Shown here piece by piece: positions 8,185-17,852 of a stretch of DNA of 18,605 bases. The DNA comes from Acidobacteriota bacterium. Lineage in GTDB: Bacteria; Acidobacteriota; Vicinamibacteria; Vicinamibacterales; 2-12-FULL-66-21. The position numbers were made by a program, and so were the translations under genes. The stretch covers positions 1-18,605 of the forward strand of contig JAIVJE010000119.1 of NCBI GenBank assembly GCA_020200195.1, given 5' to 3'. The notes below the pieces were generated by a model. That model had not been told where the DNA came from, made no database searches, and saw nothing but the letters and a program-made list of their open reading frames with translations. Every line of letters begins with the position of its first letter. Within the stretch, counting starts at the first letter, position 1.

Positions 8185-8799
8185 ATGGATAATCTCAATC
8201 GCCGCACGCTGCTGAAGCTCCTCGGGTACGCGCCGATGGCGGCCGGGTTTGTGTGGACGGAGGCCGAGGCCCAGCAGGCGCACCACCAGGCGCAGACCGC
8301 TCGGCAGGCCGCGCGGAAGACGGCAGCCGCCTTCAAGCCAAAATTCTTCACGTCACACGAGTACGCCACGGTGCGGGTCCTCGTCGATCTGATCATTCCG
8401 CGCGACGAACGATCGGGCAGTGCCATGGACGCGGGCGTGCCGGAGTTCATGGATTTCATGATGGCCGTCCAGCCCGCGCGTCAGACGGCGATGCGTGGCG
8501 GGCTGGCGTGGCTGGACCGCGAGTCAGTCCGCCGCGCCGACAAACGGTTCGTGGCCGTCACCGACGCGGAGCGCGCCGCGATCCTCGACGAGATCTCGTG
8601 GCCCCTGCGCGCCAAGCCGGGCATGTCGCACGGCGTCGCGTTTTTCAACAGCTTCCGGGATCTGACGGCGAGCGGCTTCTGGACCAGCAAGATGGGGATT
8701 GAGGATCTGCAGTACATCGGCAATACGTTCGTGCCGGAATGGAAAGGCTGCCCCGAGGAAGCGCTCAAGAAACTCGGTCTCAGCTCCCCATCCGAATGA
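8185..8799 (+). CDS. gluconate 2-dehydrogenase subunit 3-like small subunit with Tat signal
   Basis: 204 residues. MDNLNRRTLLKLLGYAPMAA is a Tat signal (RRTLLK) ending near the AEA at about 29-31. The mature part has FFTSHEYATVRVLVDLIIPR, RSGSAMDAGVPEFMDFMM, RQTAMRGGLAWLD, GVAFFNSFRDLTASGFW and GNTFVPEWKGCPEE, all conserved in this family, and it looks complete. The subunit is thought to escort the folded GMC subunit through the Tat pathway and stabilise it. No clear Shine-Dalgarno precedes the ATG: the leader is AGCTGAG repeat (GAGAG at best), so translation may be weak or leader-structured. Its stop (8797-8799) overlaps the next ATG by 4 bases (ATGA), indicating coupling. Confidence 0.9.
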   Translation: MDNLNRRTLLKLLGYAPMAAGFVWTEAEAQQAHHQAQTARQAARKTAAAFKPKFFTSHEYATVRVLVDLIIPRDERSGSAMDAGVPEFMDFMMAVQPARQTAMRGGLAWLDRESVRRADKRFVAVTDAERAAILDEISWPLRAKPGMSHGVAFFNSFRDLTASGFWTSKMGIEDLQYIGNTFVPEWKGCPEEALKKLGLSSPSE

Positions 8800-10645
8800 C
8801 GCAGGAGATGCGTTCGGGCCGGACATTCCTCGCGTCCTTTCTCGTCCTGTTCCTCGAAGTCGCGCTCATCCGCTGGATGCCCGCGTACGTCCGGCTGCTC
8901 GCGTACTTCTCCAACTTCATCCTGCTCGCGAGCTTCCTCGGTATTGGCGTCGGCTGCCTGCTCGCGCCTGCGCGATCGCGGCTCTTCCGATTCTTCCCGG
9001 CCGTCCAGGCGGCCGTCATCGCCGCGGTATATTTTCTCCGGATCGAGATTTCTGTCCCGACCTCCGGAAGCATCTACTTCACCAGCGGTACGTCGGAAAA
9101 GGTGGTGCTGGTCGAGAGCACCATGCTGCTCCCCGTGCTCTTCATCATCGTCGCCACTCTGTTTGCGACGCTGGCCCAGCGAATGGGACGCGAGATGTCG
9201 GCGCTGCCCCCGCTCCGCGGCTACACGGTGAACATTGCGGGAAGCCTGGCAGGTGTCGTCGCGTTCGCCGTCATTTCGTGGCTCGAGCTACCGCCCTCAG
9301 TCTGGTTCGGCGTTGCGTTCGCGGCGGCGTTGCCGTTGCTCGTCACTCCGGAACCGGGTGATCGTTCGCGCCGTCCGCTCGGTTTTGCGGCGATCAACAT
9401 CGCGCTGTTGATCGGCTGCCTCGCGATTGTGCACGTCATGGCCCGGGGGGCGATCTGGTCGCCCTATTACAAGATCACGGTCGGTCAGGAGGGGGCGGAG
9501 ACGGTCGTCGAGGTCAACAACATCTTTCACCAGTCAATGGCGCCCGTGGAGCAGAAGGAGTACTTCTACCAGTGGCCGTACGCGGTCTTCGGCGACAGCT
9601 TTGAGGACGTCCTGGTTCTCGGCGCCGGCTCTGGCACCGACGTGGCCGCTGCCTTAAGGCACGGTGCCGCACGCGTGGACGCTGTCGAGATCGATCCCGT
9701 CATACTCCGCCTGGGCCTCGAACGTCATCCCGACCGACCCTATTCCGATCCGCGCGTGACTCTCGTCAACGACGATGCGCGGCACTTCCTGCGGACGACG
9801 AACAAGAAGTACGACCTCGTAGTCTTTGCGTTGATTGATTCGCTGACGATGCAGTCGAGTTTTTCCGGCGTCAGGCTGGAGAGCTACATGTTCACCGAGG
9901 AGTCGTTCCGGGCGGTGCGCGACCGCTTGAAGCCGAACGGCGTCCTGGTGGTCTACAACTATTTCCGCGAGCCCTGGCTGGTCGATCGACTCGCGAACAC
10001 AGCGGCGGCTGCGTTCGGCGACGAGCCCCGGGTGCACGTACACGAGGCGAGAGCCTACCTGGGCGTGCTCATGGCGGGGCCGCGGCTTGCGACACTGACC
10101 GCGGAGCCGAAGGTTCCGGATCAGGTCACTGCCTTCGGCCAATCGCACGCACCGAGTCCGGCGCGCCTGCACGGCCGCGATCCCCACATCGAGCCCGCTC
10201 GCGACGACTGGCCATTCCTATACCTGCGGGATCGGCACCTGCCGCGTCACTACGGAATCGCGCTGGCCCTGGTGCTTGGGCTTTCTACTGCGGTCGTCAT
10301 GTTGACCACGCGCGGGCACGGCGGTCGCTGGTCCTGGCAGTTTTTCCTGCTGGGTGCAGGGTTCATGCTGCTCGAAACGAAGTCGATCATTCAGTTTGCG
10401 CTGTTGTGGGGATCGACGTGGGTCGTCGCCTCGCCGGGTCAGCCATCAAGAAGTCGAGCTCGCTGGCGCGCGACTACGGCACCAACCTGCTGGGCGCGAT
10501 GGTGGGCGGCGTGGGCGAGTACCTATCGCTGATGACCGGCTTTCGCGTACTGTTGCTGCTCATCGCCGTGTGCTACATCGGGGCCTTGGTCGCGCGCCGC
10601 GCCGAGTCCGCCGTGGTGTTGGCACCGGGCGCGGCGGTATTGTAG
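8796..10645 (+). pseudogene. membrane spermidine-synthase-like (SAM-fold) protein, broken near the C-terminus
   Basis: ATG 8796 overlaps the previous stop (ATGA). The N-terminal half has about six hydrophobic helices (FLASFLVLFLEVALIRWMPA, FILLASFLGIGVGCLL, LLPVLFIIVATLFATLA and others). A SAM-binding Rossmann domain follows: VLVLGAGSGTDVAAALRHGA (glycine loop at 276-282), VDAVEIDPVI, VTLVNDDARHFL and KKYDLVVFALIDS. More helices come after it. The aminopropyltransferase signature GGGDGG is replaced by GAGSGTD, so polyamine synthesis is unlikely; the substrate is unknown. After LLWGSTWVVAS (about 10433) the frame changes; the conserved ending GSAIKKSSSLARDYGTNLLG to TAG 10645 is in another frame from about 10436. 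About 70-80 residues, probably several helices, appear missing. Its place inside the dehydrogenase operon is unusual. Confidence 0.75.
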
Positions 10646-10684
10646 TGTTTGGACGTGGCAGCATTGTTGAATCACGTTCCCACC

Positions 10685-11055
10685 ATGAGTCGGATTCGCA
10701 TCCCGGCCGCGCTTGTCATGTGCGCCGTCTTCGCCGTGCCAGTCCTCGCGCAGAAGCGGGCGTCGAAAGCCGCCGCGAAGGCCGAGGAAAACTACCGCAC
10801 GACATGCCAGCCCTGCCATGGGGTACAGGGCGCGGGGGTTCTGCCGCTTATGAGCCTGTCGGACGGAGAGTGGAAGCACGGCAGCGGAGTCCAGGAGATT
10901 GCAAAGACGATCTCCGCCGGCGTGAAGGGGACCGCGATGCTGCCGTTCAAGGACAAGTTCACGCGCGCCGAGATCCTGGAGCTTGCACGGCTGGTGCGGT
11001 CCTACGACAAGCGGCTGGGGGCCAAGCCGGCGCGGCCGGTGAAATCCCACGACTG

Positions 11056-11056
<1 letters not shown>
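10685..11056 (+). CDS. small periplasmic c-type cytochrome
   Basis: 123 residues from ATG 10685. MSRIRIPAALVMCAVFAVPV plus LAQ is a Sec signal peptide, which favours this start over one 36 bases earlier. One haem site, CQPCH, is at residues 41-45; DGEWKHG and the axial Met85 in TAMLPFKDKF follow, typical of the small cytochromes encoded beside GMC/subunit-3 dehydrogenases. It is the likely electron acceptor of the GMC enzyme (compare LacC). No clear Shine-Dalgarno is visible. The stop TGA (11054-11056) shares one base with the next ATG. Confidence 0.87.
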
Positions 11057-12177
<1,121 letters not shown>

Positions 12178-12178
12178 C

Positions 12179-12279
12179 AGCTCTCAGCTTTCAGCTGTCA
12201 GCTCTCAGCTGAATAAAACGCTGGCAAGAGAGAGGCTTCTGGCTGAAGCTGAAAGCTGATGGCTGAAAGCTGACAGCTT
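12179..12279. repeat. AGCTNNN heptad repeat, inverted arms, second copy
   Basis: The left arm 12179-12212 reads AGCTCTC, AGCTTTC, AGCTGTC, AGCTCTC, AGCTGA and starts one base after the preceding stop codon. The right arm 12241-12279 reads GGCTGA, AGCTGAA, AGCTGAT, GGCTGAA, AGCTGAC, AGCTT in the opposite orientation. TCAGCTTTCAGC (12184-12195) is matched perfectly in reverse complement at 12248-12259 and 12262-12273. A 28-base unrelated spacer separates the arms. The right arm ends just before the ribosome site of the next gene. Confidence 0.9.
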
Positions 12280-12289
12280 GGAGCGAAGG

Positions 12290-13252
12290 ATGAAGATAGG
12301 CGTCTTTGCGGTCCTGTTCGGCAACAAGCCGTTCGAGGAAACTCTCGACTACCTCGTGGAGCTCGGCGTCGAGGCGATCGAGATTGGAACCGGGGCCTAC
12401 CCCGGAAACGCGCACTGCGACCCGGCGGCGCTGCTCAGGAGCGATCGGAAGCTCGAAGCGTTTCGCCAGGCGATCTCGAGGCGCGGGCTGACGATCAGTG
12501 CGCTCAGCTGCCACGGCAACCCGCTCCACCCGCAGACGCGGCTCGCCCGCGATCATCACGACGTGTTCATTCGGACGCTGGAGCTCGCGCGCCGACTCGA
12601 GGTCGAGACAGTCATCACATTCAGCGGCTGTCCGGCCGGCGACCCGAAAGGCGCCCAGCCGAACTGGATCGTATCGCCCTGGCCGCCCGAGTTCGCACAG
12701 ATGCTGGCGTGGCAATGGAAGGAGCGGGTCCGGCCCTACTGGAGGGAGGCCGCGCGCGCCTGTCGCGCCGCCGGGGTTCGAGTCGCCATCGAGATGCACC
12801 CGAACTTCGTTGCCTACAATCCGGAGACCATGCTGCAGCTCCGCGACATCGCGCCGCGCGTGATCGGCTGCAACTTCGATCCAAGCCACATGTTCTGGCA
12901 GGGAGTTGACGTCGTCACCGCCATCCGCACGCTGGGTGACGCCATTTACCACGTGCACGCGAAGGACTGCCGCGTCGATCGCGCGAACGTTGCGAAGAAC
13001 GGCGTCCTCGACACCAAGAAATATACGCGCGAGCTCGAGCGATCCTGGATCTTCCGGACCGTCGGCTACGGCAACGACGCGCTCGTTTGGAAGGACATCG
13101 TGAGCACGCTACGGCTCGTCGGCTACGACCACGTGCTCAGCATCGAGCACGAGGACAGCGTGATGTCCGGCGCCGAAGGGCTGAAAAAGGCGATCGCGTT
13201 TCTGAAGGATGTCGTCGTGCGGGATCCCGCCGGAGAGGCGTATTGGGCGTAG
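12290..13252 (+). CDS. TIM-barrel sugar isomerase/epimerase
   Basis: 320 residues from ATG 12290, chosen over the in-frame TTG at 12278 because GGAG and GAAGG lie just upstream. MKIGVFAVLFGNKPFEETLD begins the barrel. Likely metal ligands of the AP-endonuclease-2 fold are E168 (VAIEMHPNF), D197 and H200 (NFDPSHMFW), the His of YHVHAKDCR, and E286 (VLSIEHEDS). E31 (AIEIGTGAYPG) is also conserved. The protein looks complete. Relatives isomerise or epimerise sugars, and some act on 3-keto-glycosides by elimination; its position after the GMC, cytochrome and Gfo/Idh genes fits such a role, which is inference. No signal peptide, so it is cytoplasmic. Confidence 0.9.
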   Translation: MKIGVFAVLFGNKPFEETLDYLVELGVEAIEIGTGAYPGNAHCDPAALLRSDRKLEAFRQAISRRGLTISALSCHGNPLHPQTRLARDHHDVFIRTLELARRLEVETVITFSGCPAGDPKGAQPNWIVSPWPPEFAQMLAWQWKERVRPYWREAARACRAAGVRVAIEMHPNFVAYNPETMLQLRDIAPRVIGCNFDPSHMFWQGVDVVTAIRTLGDAIYHVHAKDCRVDRANVAKNGVLDTKKYTRELERSWIFRTVGYGNDALVWKDIVSTLRLVGYDHVLSIEHEDSVMSGAEGLKKAIAFLKDVVVRDPAGEAYWA

Positions 13253-13261
13253 ACGACAACA

Positions 13262-13325
13262 AATCTTCGTGCCTTCCGCGTCTCCGTGGTGAAATGTTCT
13301 CCGCGCTCTCCGTCGAACTCCTTGG
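13262..13325. repeat. degenerate heptad-type repeat between convergent genes
   Basis: The sequence divides roughly into CTTCGTG, CCTTCCG, CGTCTCC, GTGGTGA from 13265 to 13292. TCTCCG recurs at about 13281 and 13307. It fills the 73-base gap between two convergent stop codons (13252 and 13328). Similar CTTCGTG/GTGGTGA strings are common intergenic repeats in several phyla (from memory). Inverted arms are not seen here and the units are less regular than at the other loci. Confidence 0.45.
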
Positions 13326-14540
13326 TTACGTGGCGCGGGCGCTTTCGATTCGCGAAGGGAGAGACGGCCTGAACATCAAGGCGAACAGCAGCAGCACGGC
13401 CGCCGCCCCAGCGGCTGGAACCATCCAGATGCTGCGCCAGTCGTGCGTGCCATCGGTCAGCCGGTAGGCATCGACCACACGACCCGATACGAACGCGCCG
13501 ATGAAATAGCCAACGCCGTTCGTGACGAAATTCAGCAGGCCCTGCGCGGCGGCCCGCACCTTTTCTCCCGCCTGTTGATCCGTGTAGATCTGGCCGCTCA
13601 CGAAGAAGAAGTCGTAACACACCCCGTGCAGCAGGATGCCGGCATACAGCAGCCACATGCCGGGTCCCGGATCGCCATATCCGAAGGCCAGGTACCGCAG
13701 CGCCCACGCCCCCATGCCGATGAGCATGATTCGCCTGATGCCCAGGCGTGCCAGGAACATCGGCAGCAACAGCATGAAGAAGATCTCGCTCATCTGTCCG
13801 AACGTCTGGATGAACGCGGGCTCCGGCACGCCGATCTCGTTCAGGAACGGATTGGTGAACGCGTAATAGAACTGCAGGGGCACGCACAGGAGAAACGAGC
13901 CGAAAAGGAAGACGGCAAACCCGCGGTTCCGCAGCAGGTGCAGGGCGTCGAGCCCCAGGGCGTCACGCATCGAGAAAGGCGCGCCGGCCCCCTTGGGCGG
14001 CGTATGCGGCAGCGCCAGCGAGAACAGTCCCATCGCAATCGACGCCGCGGCGGCCAGCTGCATCGGCACCGCGAGCGCATCCGCCTTGAAGACTTTGCCG
14101 ACCACGATGCCTGCGACGATCCATCCGACCGTCCCCAGCACGCGGATGATCGGGAAATCGCGCGCCGGATTCCGCACGTGATGGAACGCCACGGCATTGG
14201 TCAGCGACAGCGTTGGCATGTAGCACAGCGCGTAGGCGATCAAAAGGGGATAGAACGTCGCCCAGTTCGACTGCGTGGAAACCGCCCACATCAGCGCACC
14301 GCCCGCAAGGTGCAGGATGGCCAGGAGCTTTTCGGACGCGAAGAACCGGTCCGCGATGATGCCCATGAAGAAGGGGGAAACGAGCGCCGCGATGGCGGTC
14401 GCGCCGTACGCCAGGCCGATCTGTGCGCCCGAAAAACCTAGCGTCTGGCCCAGGTAAGTCCCCATGGTGACGAACCACGCCCCCCAGATGAAATACTGGA
14501 GGAACATCATCACGGAGAGGCGCAGTCGCACGCTGTCCAT
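13326..14540 (-). CDS. MFS transporter, nucleoside:H+ symporter (NupG/XapB-like) family
   Basis: 404 residues from ATG 14540, with AGGA 7 bases upstream. A GTG at 14570 gives 10 more residues and would overlap the upstream stop as GTGA, so it remains an alternative. The start MDSVRLRLSVMMFLQYFIWG and then GAWFVTMGTYLGQTLGF match the family. Twelve helices are plausible, with the MFS loop at GIIADRFFASEKLLAILH, NFVTNGVGYFIGAFVSGRVV near the C-terminus and a short charged tail. Family members import nucleosides; in this neighbourhood, beside sugar isomerases, a sugar or glycoside substrate is plausible but unproven. The gene looks complete and follows the TIM-barrel gene on the same strand. Confidence 0.88.
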   Translation of the reverse strand: MDSVRLRLSVMMFLQYFIWGAWFVTMGTYLGQTLGFSGAQIGLAYGATAIAALVSPFFMGIIADRFFASEKLLAILHLAGGALMWAVSTQSNWATFYPLLIAYALCYMPTLSLTNAVAFHHVRNPARDFPIIRVLGTVGWIVAGIVVGKVFKADALAVPMQLAAAASIAMGLFSLALPHTPPKGAGAPFSMRDALGLDALHLLRNRGFAVFLFGSFLLCVPLQFYYAFTNPFLNEIGVPEPAFIQTFGQMSEIFFMLLLPMFLARLGIRRIMLIGMGAWALRYLAFGYGDPGPGMWLLYAGILLHGVCYDFFFVSGQIYTDQQAGEKVRAAAQGLLNFVTNGVGYFIGAFVSGRVVDAYRLTDGTHDWRSIWMVPAAGAAAVLLLFALMFRPSLPSRIESARAT

Positions 14541-14566
14541 CAGGGAGTCCTGAGGACAAAGAACAT

Positions 14567-15371
14567 TCACTTTGCTCCCATGAGCGCCTGTCGGCAGTAC
14601 TCGAGGCAGCGTCCCACTTCGGCGACCGTGTCGGCGCCCTTGTATTCATATTCGATGTTCGCCGGGATCTGCCATTTGCGATCCCGCAGACGCTGGAGCA
14701 CGGCCTTGATCGGCGTGTCGCCCTCGCCGAACGGCACGTTGTCTCCCTGGTTGCGCTTCCGGTCCTTGATGTGCAACGACACGATTCGATCGTGGTGGCT
14801 CAGCGAAATCGTCAGGCGTGGCGAACTCGTTCGGCTTGATGTCCGAGTGGTTGTGGAAGCCGACCTTGATCCCGTACCGCTGGGCGACCGGATCCACCCT
14901 GGCCGCGGTCGTGACATTGCCGGACGCCGTAATGACCGGCACACCGAGCGCGCGGGCCATCTCGAATCCACGCTCGATCTCTTCGTTGGAGAAGTCGTCT
15001 TTGAAGCTGAGGTTGTACGCCGTCAGGACGATTCCGGCACGGTCGAATTTCGAACGTACCTCGTGGAACACGTCCAGCGGCACTTTCAATCGCCAGACAC
15101 GCTGGGCCTCACGTCGCCCGGCGCCCTCCGTGGGTCCTCCAATCGCTTCCTTCGTCTCCACATGGTCCGACCACAGCTCGCAGTATCCGATGCCGACCTG
15201 CTTCATCGCGGCAATCGCGTCGTCCAGCGGGCGATCCCGGAAGCTGTAGGTCTGGGCCCCGATCCCGACGCCGGCGATCGTCGAGGCGCGGGCGGAAAGA
15301 TCTGTCATCCGGGCGAGCGGGGCTGCAATCAGGGAGCCGCCGACCAGCGTGTGCCATTCGCGACGGGTCAT
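14567..15371 (-). pseudogene. exported TIM-barrel sugar isomerase/epimerase, broken by internal deletion with frame change
   Basis: The start is ATG 15371 (MTRREWHTLVGGSLIAAPLA, a Tat-like signal) or ATG 15380, three codons earlier; neither has a clear ribosome site. The first frame gives GVGIGAQTYSFRDRPLDDAI, GYCELWSDHVE, KFDRAGIVLTAYNLSFKDD, ALGVPVITASGNVTTA and KVGFHNHSDIKPNEFATPDD. At about 14800-14812 the frame changes, and the other frame continues SHHDRIVSLHIKDRKRNQGD, PFGEGDTPIKAVL and PANIEYEYKGADTVAEVGRC to TGA 14567. The family's segment with N-x-D-I-G-H, which carries metal ligands, falls in the missing block (an estimated 30-40 residues), so the product would be inactive. The stop lies at the start of the MFS gene. 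Confidence 0.78.
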
Positions 15372-15460
15372 GCTCAGCATGGGGGTCAGTGTATGAGCGC
15401 GACAGCACGAAGATCAACACGAGTCAGGACCTCACGGAGCCTGCTAGTATGGTTTCTTAC

Positions 15461-15500
15461 GCATTCCGCACTCCATGTATGGATGGGGTGCAAAGAATGC
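15461..15500. promoter_or_regulatory. long imperfect palindrome in the divergent gap before the PBP gene
   Basis: GCATTC (15461-15466) pairs with GAATGC (15495-15500), and GCACTCCAT (15468-15476) pairs with ATGGGGTGC (15483-15491) if one G-T pair is allowed; the loop is about 6 bases, with a C/AAA bulge. It could be an operator or a leader hairpin. No T tract follows, so it is not a typical terminator. The rest of the 15381-15551 gap shows nothing else certain; TAGTAT at about 15445 could be a -10 element. Confidence 0.4.
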
Positions 15501-15551
15501 CATGAGAATAGCCCCAGGCACAGCGGTCCGCATCTTGCGTTTGATTTCGTA

Positions 15552-17830
15552 ATGCGTCTTCCTCGCCCGCGTCAGTACTCGTCGCGCACGCCACTCGCCG
15601 CGCATCCGTATCTCCTGGTCAGCGCGATTGCGGCCCTGGCCGTCGTCCTCTTTTTCGCTGTGGGATGGGTGGCCTGGTTCACCTACGACGTTACGGCCGG
15701 GCTTCCGAACGGCGCGGCGATCCGCGGACTGGGTGACATGGCGCAGTCCACGACGATCTTCGACGCGAGCGACCGGCCCGCCTTCACAATCTTCAAAGAA
15801 CAGCGGATTGAGGTGCCCCTCGAGCGGATCTCCTCCAACCTCGTCAAAGCGGTCGTATCGGTGGAAGATCAGCGGTTCTACGAGCACGGCGGCGTCGATG
15901 CCGTGCGGGTCGCGGCGGCGGTGATCCGCAACTTCGAGGAAGGGCGGAAAGCGGAGGGTGGGAGCACCATCACCCAGCAACTCGCCCGGAAGAGCTTTCT
16001 CAACAGCGACAAGACGTACCGCCGCAAGCTCAAGGAAATCATACTCGCTGCGTACATCGAGAACCTGCACAGCAAGAACGAGATCCTCGAGCTGTATCTC
16101 AATAAGGTGTACTTCGGCGACGGCCTGTACGGCGTCGAAGCAGCGGCGCGCGGGTATTTTGGCAAGCATGCCAGCGAGCTCACCGTAGACGAGGCGGCGC
16201 TTCTGGCGGGACTTATTCAGTCGCCGTCGAGCTACGCACCGACAGTCAACCTCGAACGCGCCGTGGCGCGACGCAACGTCGTCCTGCAGACCATGCTCAG
16301 CTCCGGCGCGATCGATGCGGCCGCGTTCGAGCGTGCGAAGCGCGCACCGGTGACCCTGTCCAACGCCCTCGAGATCAAGGAGAGCTACGGCCTGTACTTC
16401 AAGGAACAGGTGCGCAGGGATCTGGTCGACCGTTTTGGATGGCAGCGCGTATACCAGGGCGGACTGCGAGTCTATACGACCATGGACTCCGACCTGCAGC
16501 GCGCGGCAGAAGCGCTCGTCGAAAAAGGGCTCGGCGACGTTGAAAAGCGAGCTGGATTCAAACACGCGCGTCGAGCCGCGCAGCCACGCGGGGCAAACCA
16601 TTCGTCTACGCGGCGGCGCTCGAGGCTGGCTACTCACCGGCCTCGGTGATCACCCGACTCAACGATCCAATTCTGACGGCGCAGGGAAACTGGGTTCCTG
16701 AAGACGAGCATTCCAGCGCGACCTCCATGACCCTCCGGACGGCGCTGCGGACGTCGAGCAATCGGGCCGCCGTGCAATTGCTGAACTCGGTGGGCATTCC
16801 AGCCGCCGTGGGATACGCCGAGAAGCTCAACGTCGGTACGCCGCCGAGTGTTCCCTCACTCGCGCTGGGCGCCAGCGACGTCACCCTGATTTCGCTGACC
16901 GCAGCCTATGGAGCGTTCGCGGACGGCGGGATTGTGCGCCAACCCGTCCTGATTCGCCGCGTCGAGGACAGCGATGGGGTCGTGCTCTACAAAGACGAGG
17001 GGAAAGCGCAGCGCGCAGTGAGCGAAGCGACCGCCTTCATGATGGCCAGCATGCTCGCCGATGTCGTCAATTCGGGAACCGGGTATCGAGCGCGCCAAGT
17101 CGGTTTCACGCTGCCCGCGGCTGGTAAAACCGGCACGACCAACGAGTACGTGGACGCCTGGTTCGTCGGCTTCACGCCCCATCTCGTCACGGGCGTCTGG
17201 CTCGGGTTCGACCAGCCGAAGACCATCGTTTCGAACGGATACGGCGGAGAGCTCGCAGTGCCGATCTGGGCCGGGTTCATGAAGACAGCCACGCGCGGGG
17301 ACAAGCCCGATTGGTTCGATCGTCCAGCGAACGTTGCCGCGCTCAACGTTTGCCGCGTGTCCGGGAAACTCCCGAACGATGGGTGCGACAGCGTGCAGGT
17401 CGTCTCGCGCGACGGCTTCCTCGAGACGCGCTCGATGATCTATACGGAATTCTTCAAGAAGGGCACGCAGCCCTCGACCGTCTGCCCGCTCCATGTCGCC
17501 CCGTCGTTCCTGGATCGGATCGCTGGCGTGTTCGGCAGGGAGCCTGGCACGCCGGTCACAGCGGAGGTCGCCGGACTGCCGGCACCGCTGGGAACGAGCA
17601 CGTCCGGCACCACGACCAGAGAGGCGCCAGTCGCCGAGCGCCGGCCGGAGGCACCGGCCGAAGCATCAAACGTCGAAGAGCCGAAAAAGAAGCGCGGCTT
17701 CTGGTCCAAACTGTTCCGCGGCAAGAACGACGATAAGGACAACAGGAACGACCAGAAAGAGGTCGACAGGAAGGCCGAAGAGCGAGCTAAAAAGAAGCCG
17801 GCCGGCAAGCCTCCGGGCGGCCAGAAGTGA
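15552..17830 (+). pseudogene. PBP1A-type bifunctional transglycosylase/transpeptidase, catalytic serine region missing, frame change
   Basis: From ATG 15552 (MRLPRPRQYS; no clear ribosome site) a membrane helix spans about 20-43. The GT51 glycosyltransferase is complete: EDQRFYEHGGVD (catalytic E105), GGSTITQQLARK, RKLKEIILAAYIE and KNEILELYLNKVYFGDG. The first frame runs to KHARRAAQPRG at about 16590, then to a stop at 16649. The transpeptidase resumes in another frame from about 16592: GKPFVYAAALEAGYSPASVI, TSSNRAAVQLL (SxN) and AGKTGTTNEYVDAWFVGFTP (KTG), then a Lys-rich tail to TGA 17830. The SxxK serine and an estimated 45-50 preceding residues are absent. PBP1A polymerises and cross-links peptidoglycan; as drawn this copy could only polymerise glycan. 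A closed assembly gap is a strong alternative. Confidence 0.85.
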
Positions 17831-17852
17831 TAGGATTCGCACCAGTCCGAAC

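Noticed and set aside
13443..14441. Plus-strand open frame of 332 residues opposite the MFS gene
   Set aside because: The product is composed of Arg, His, Gln and Glu typical of antisense to a hydrophobic protein; the MFS frame is convincing.
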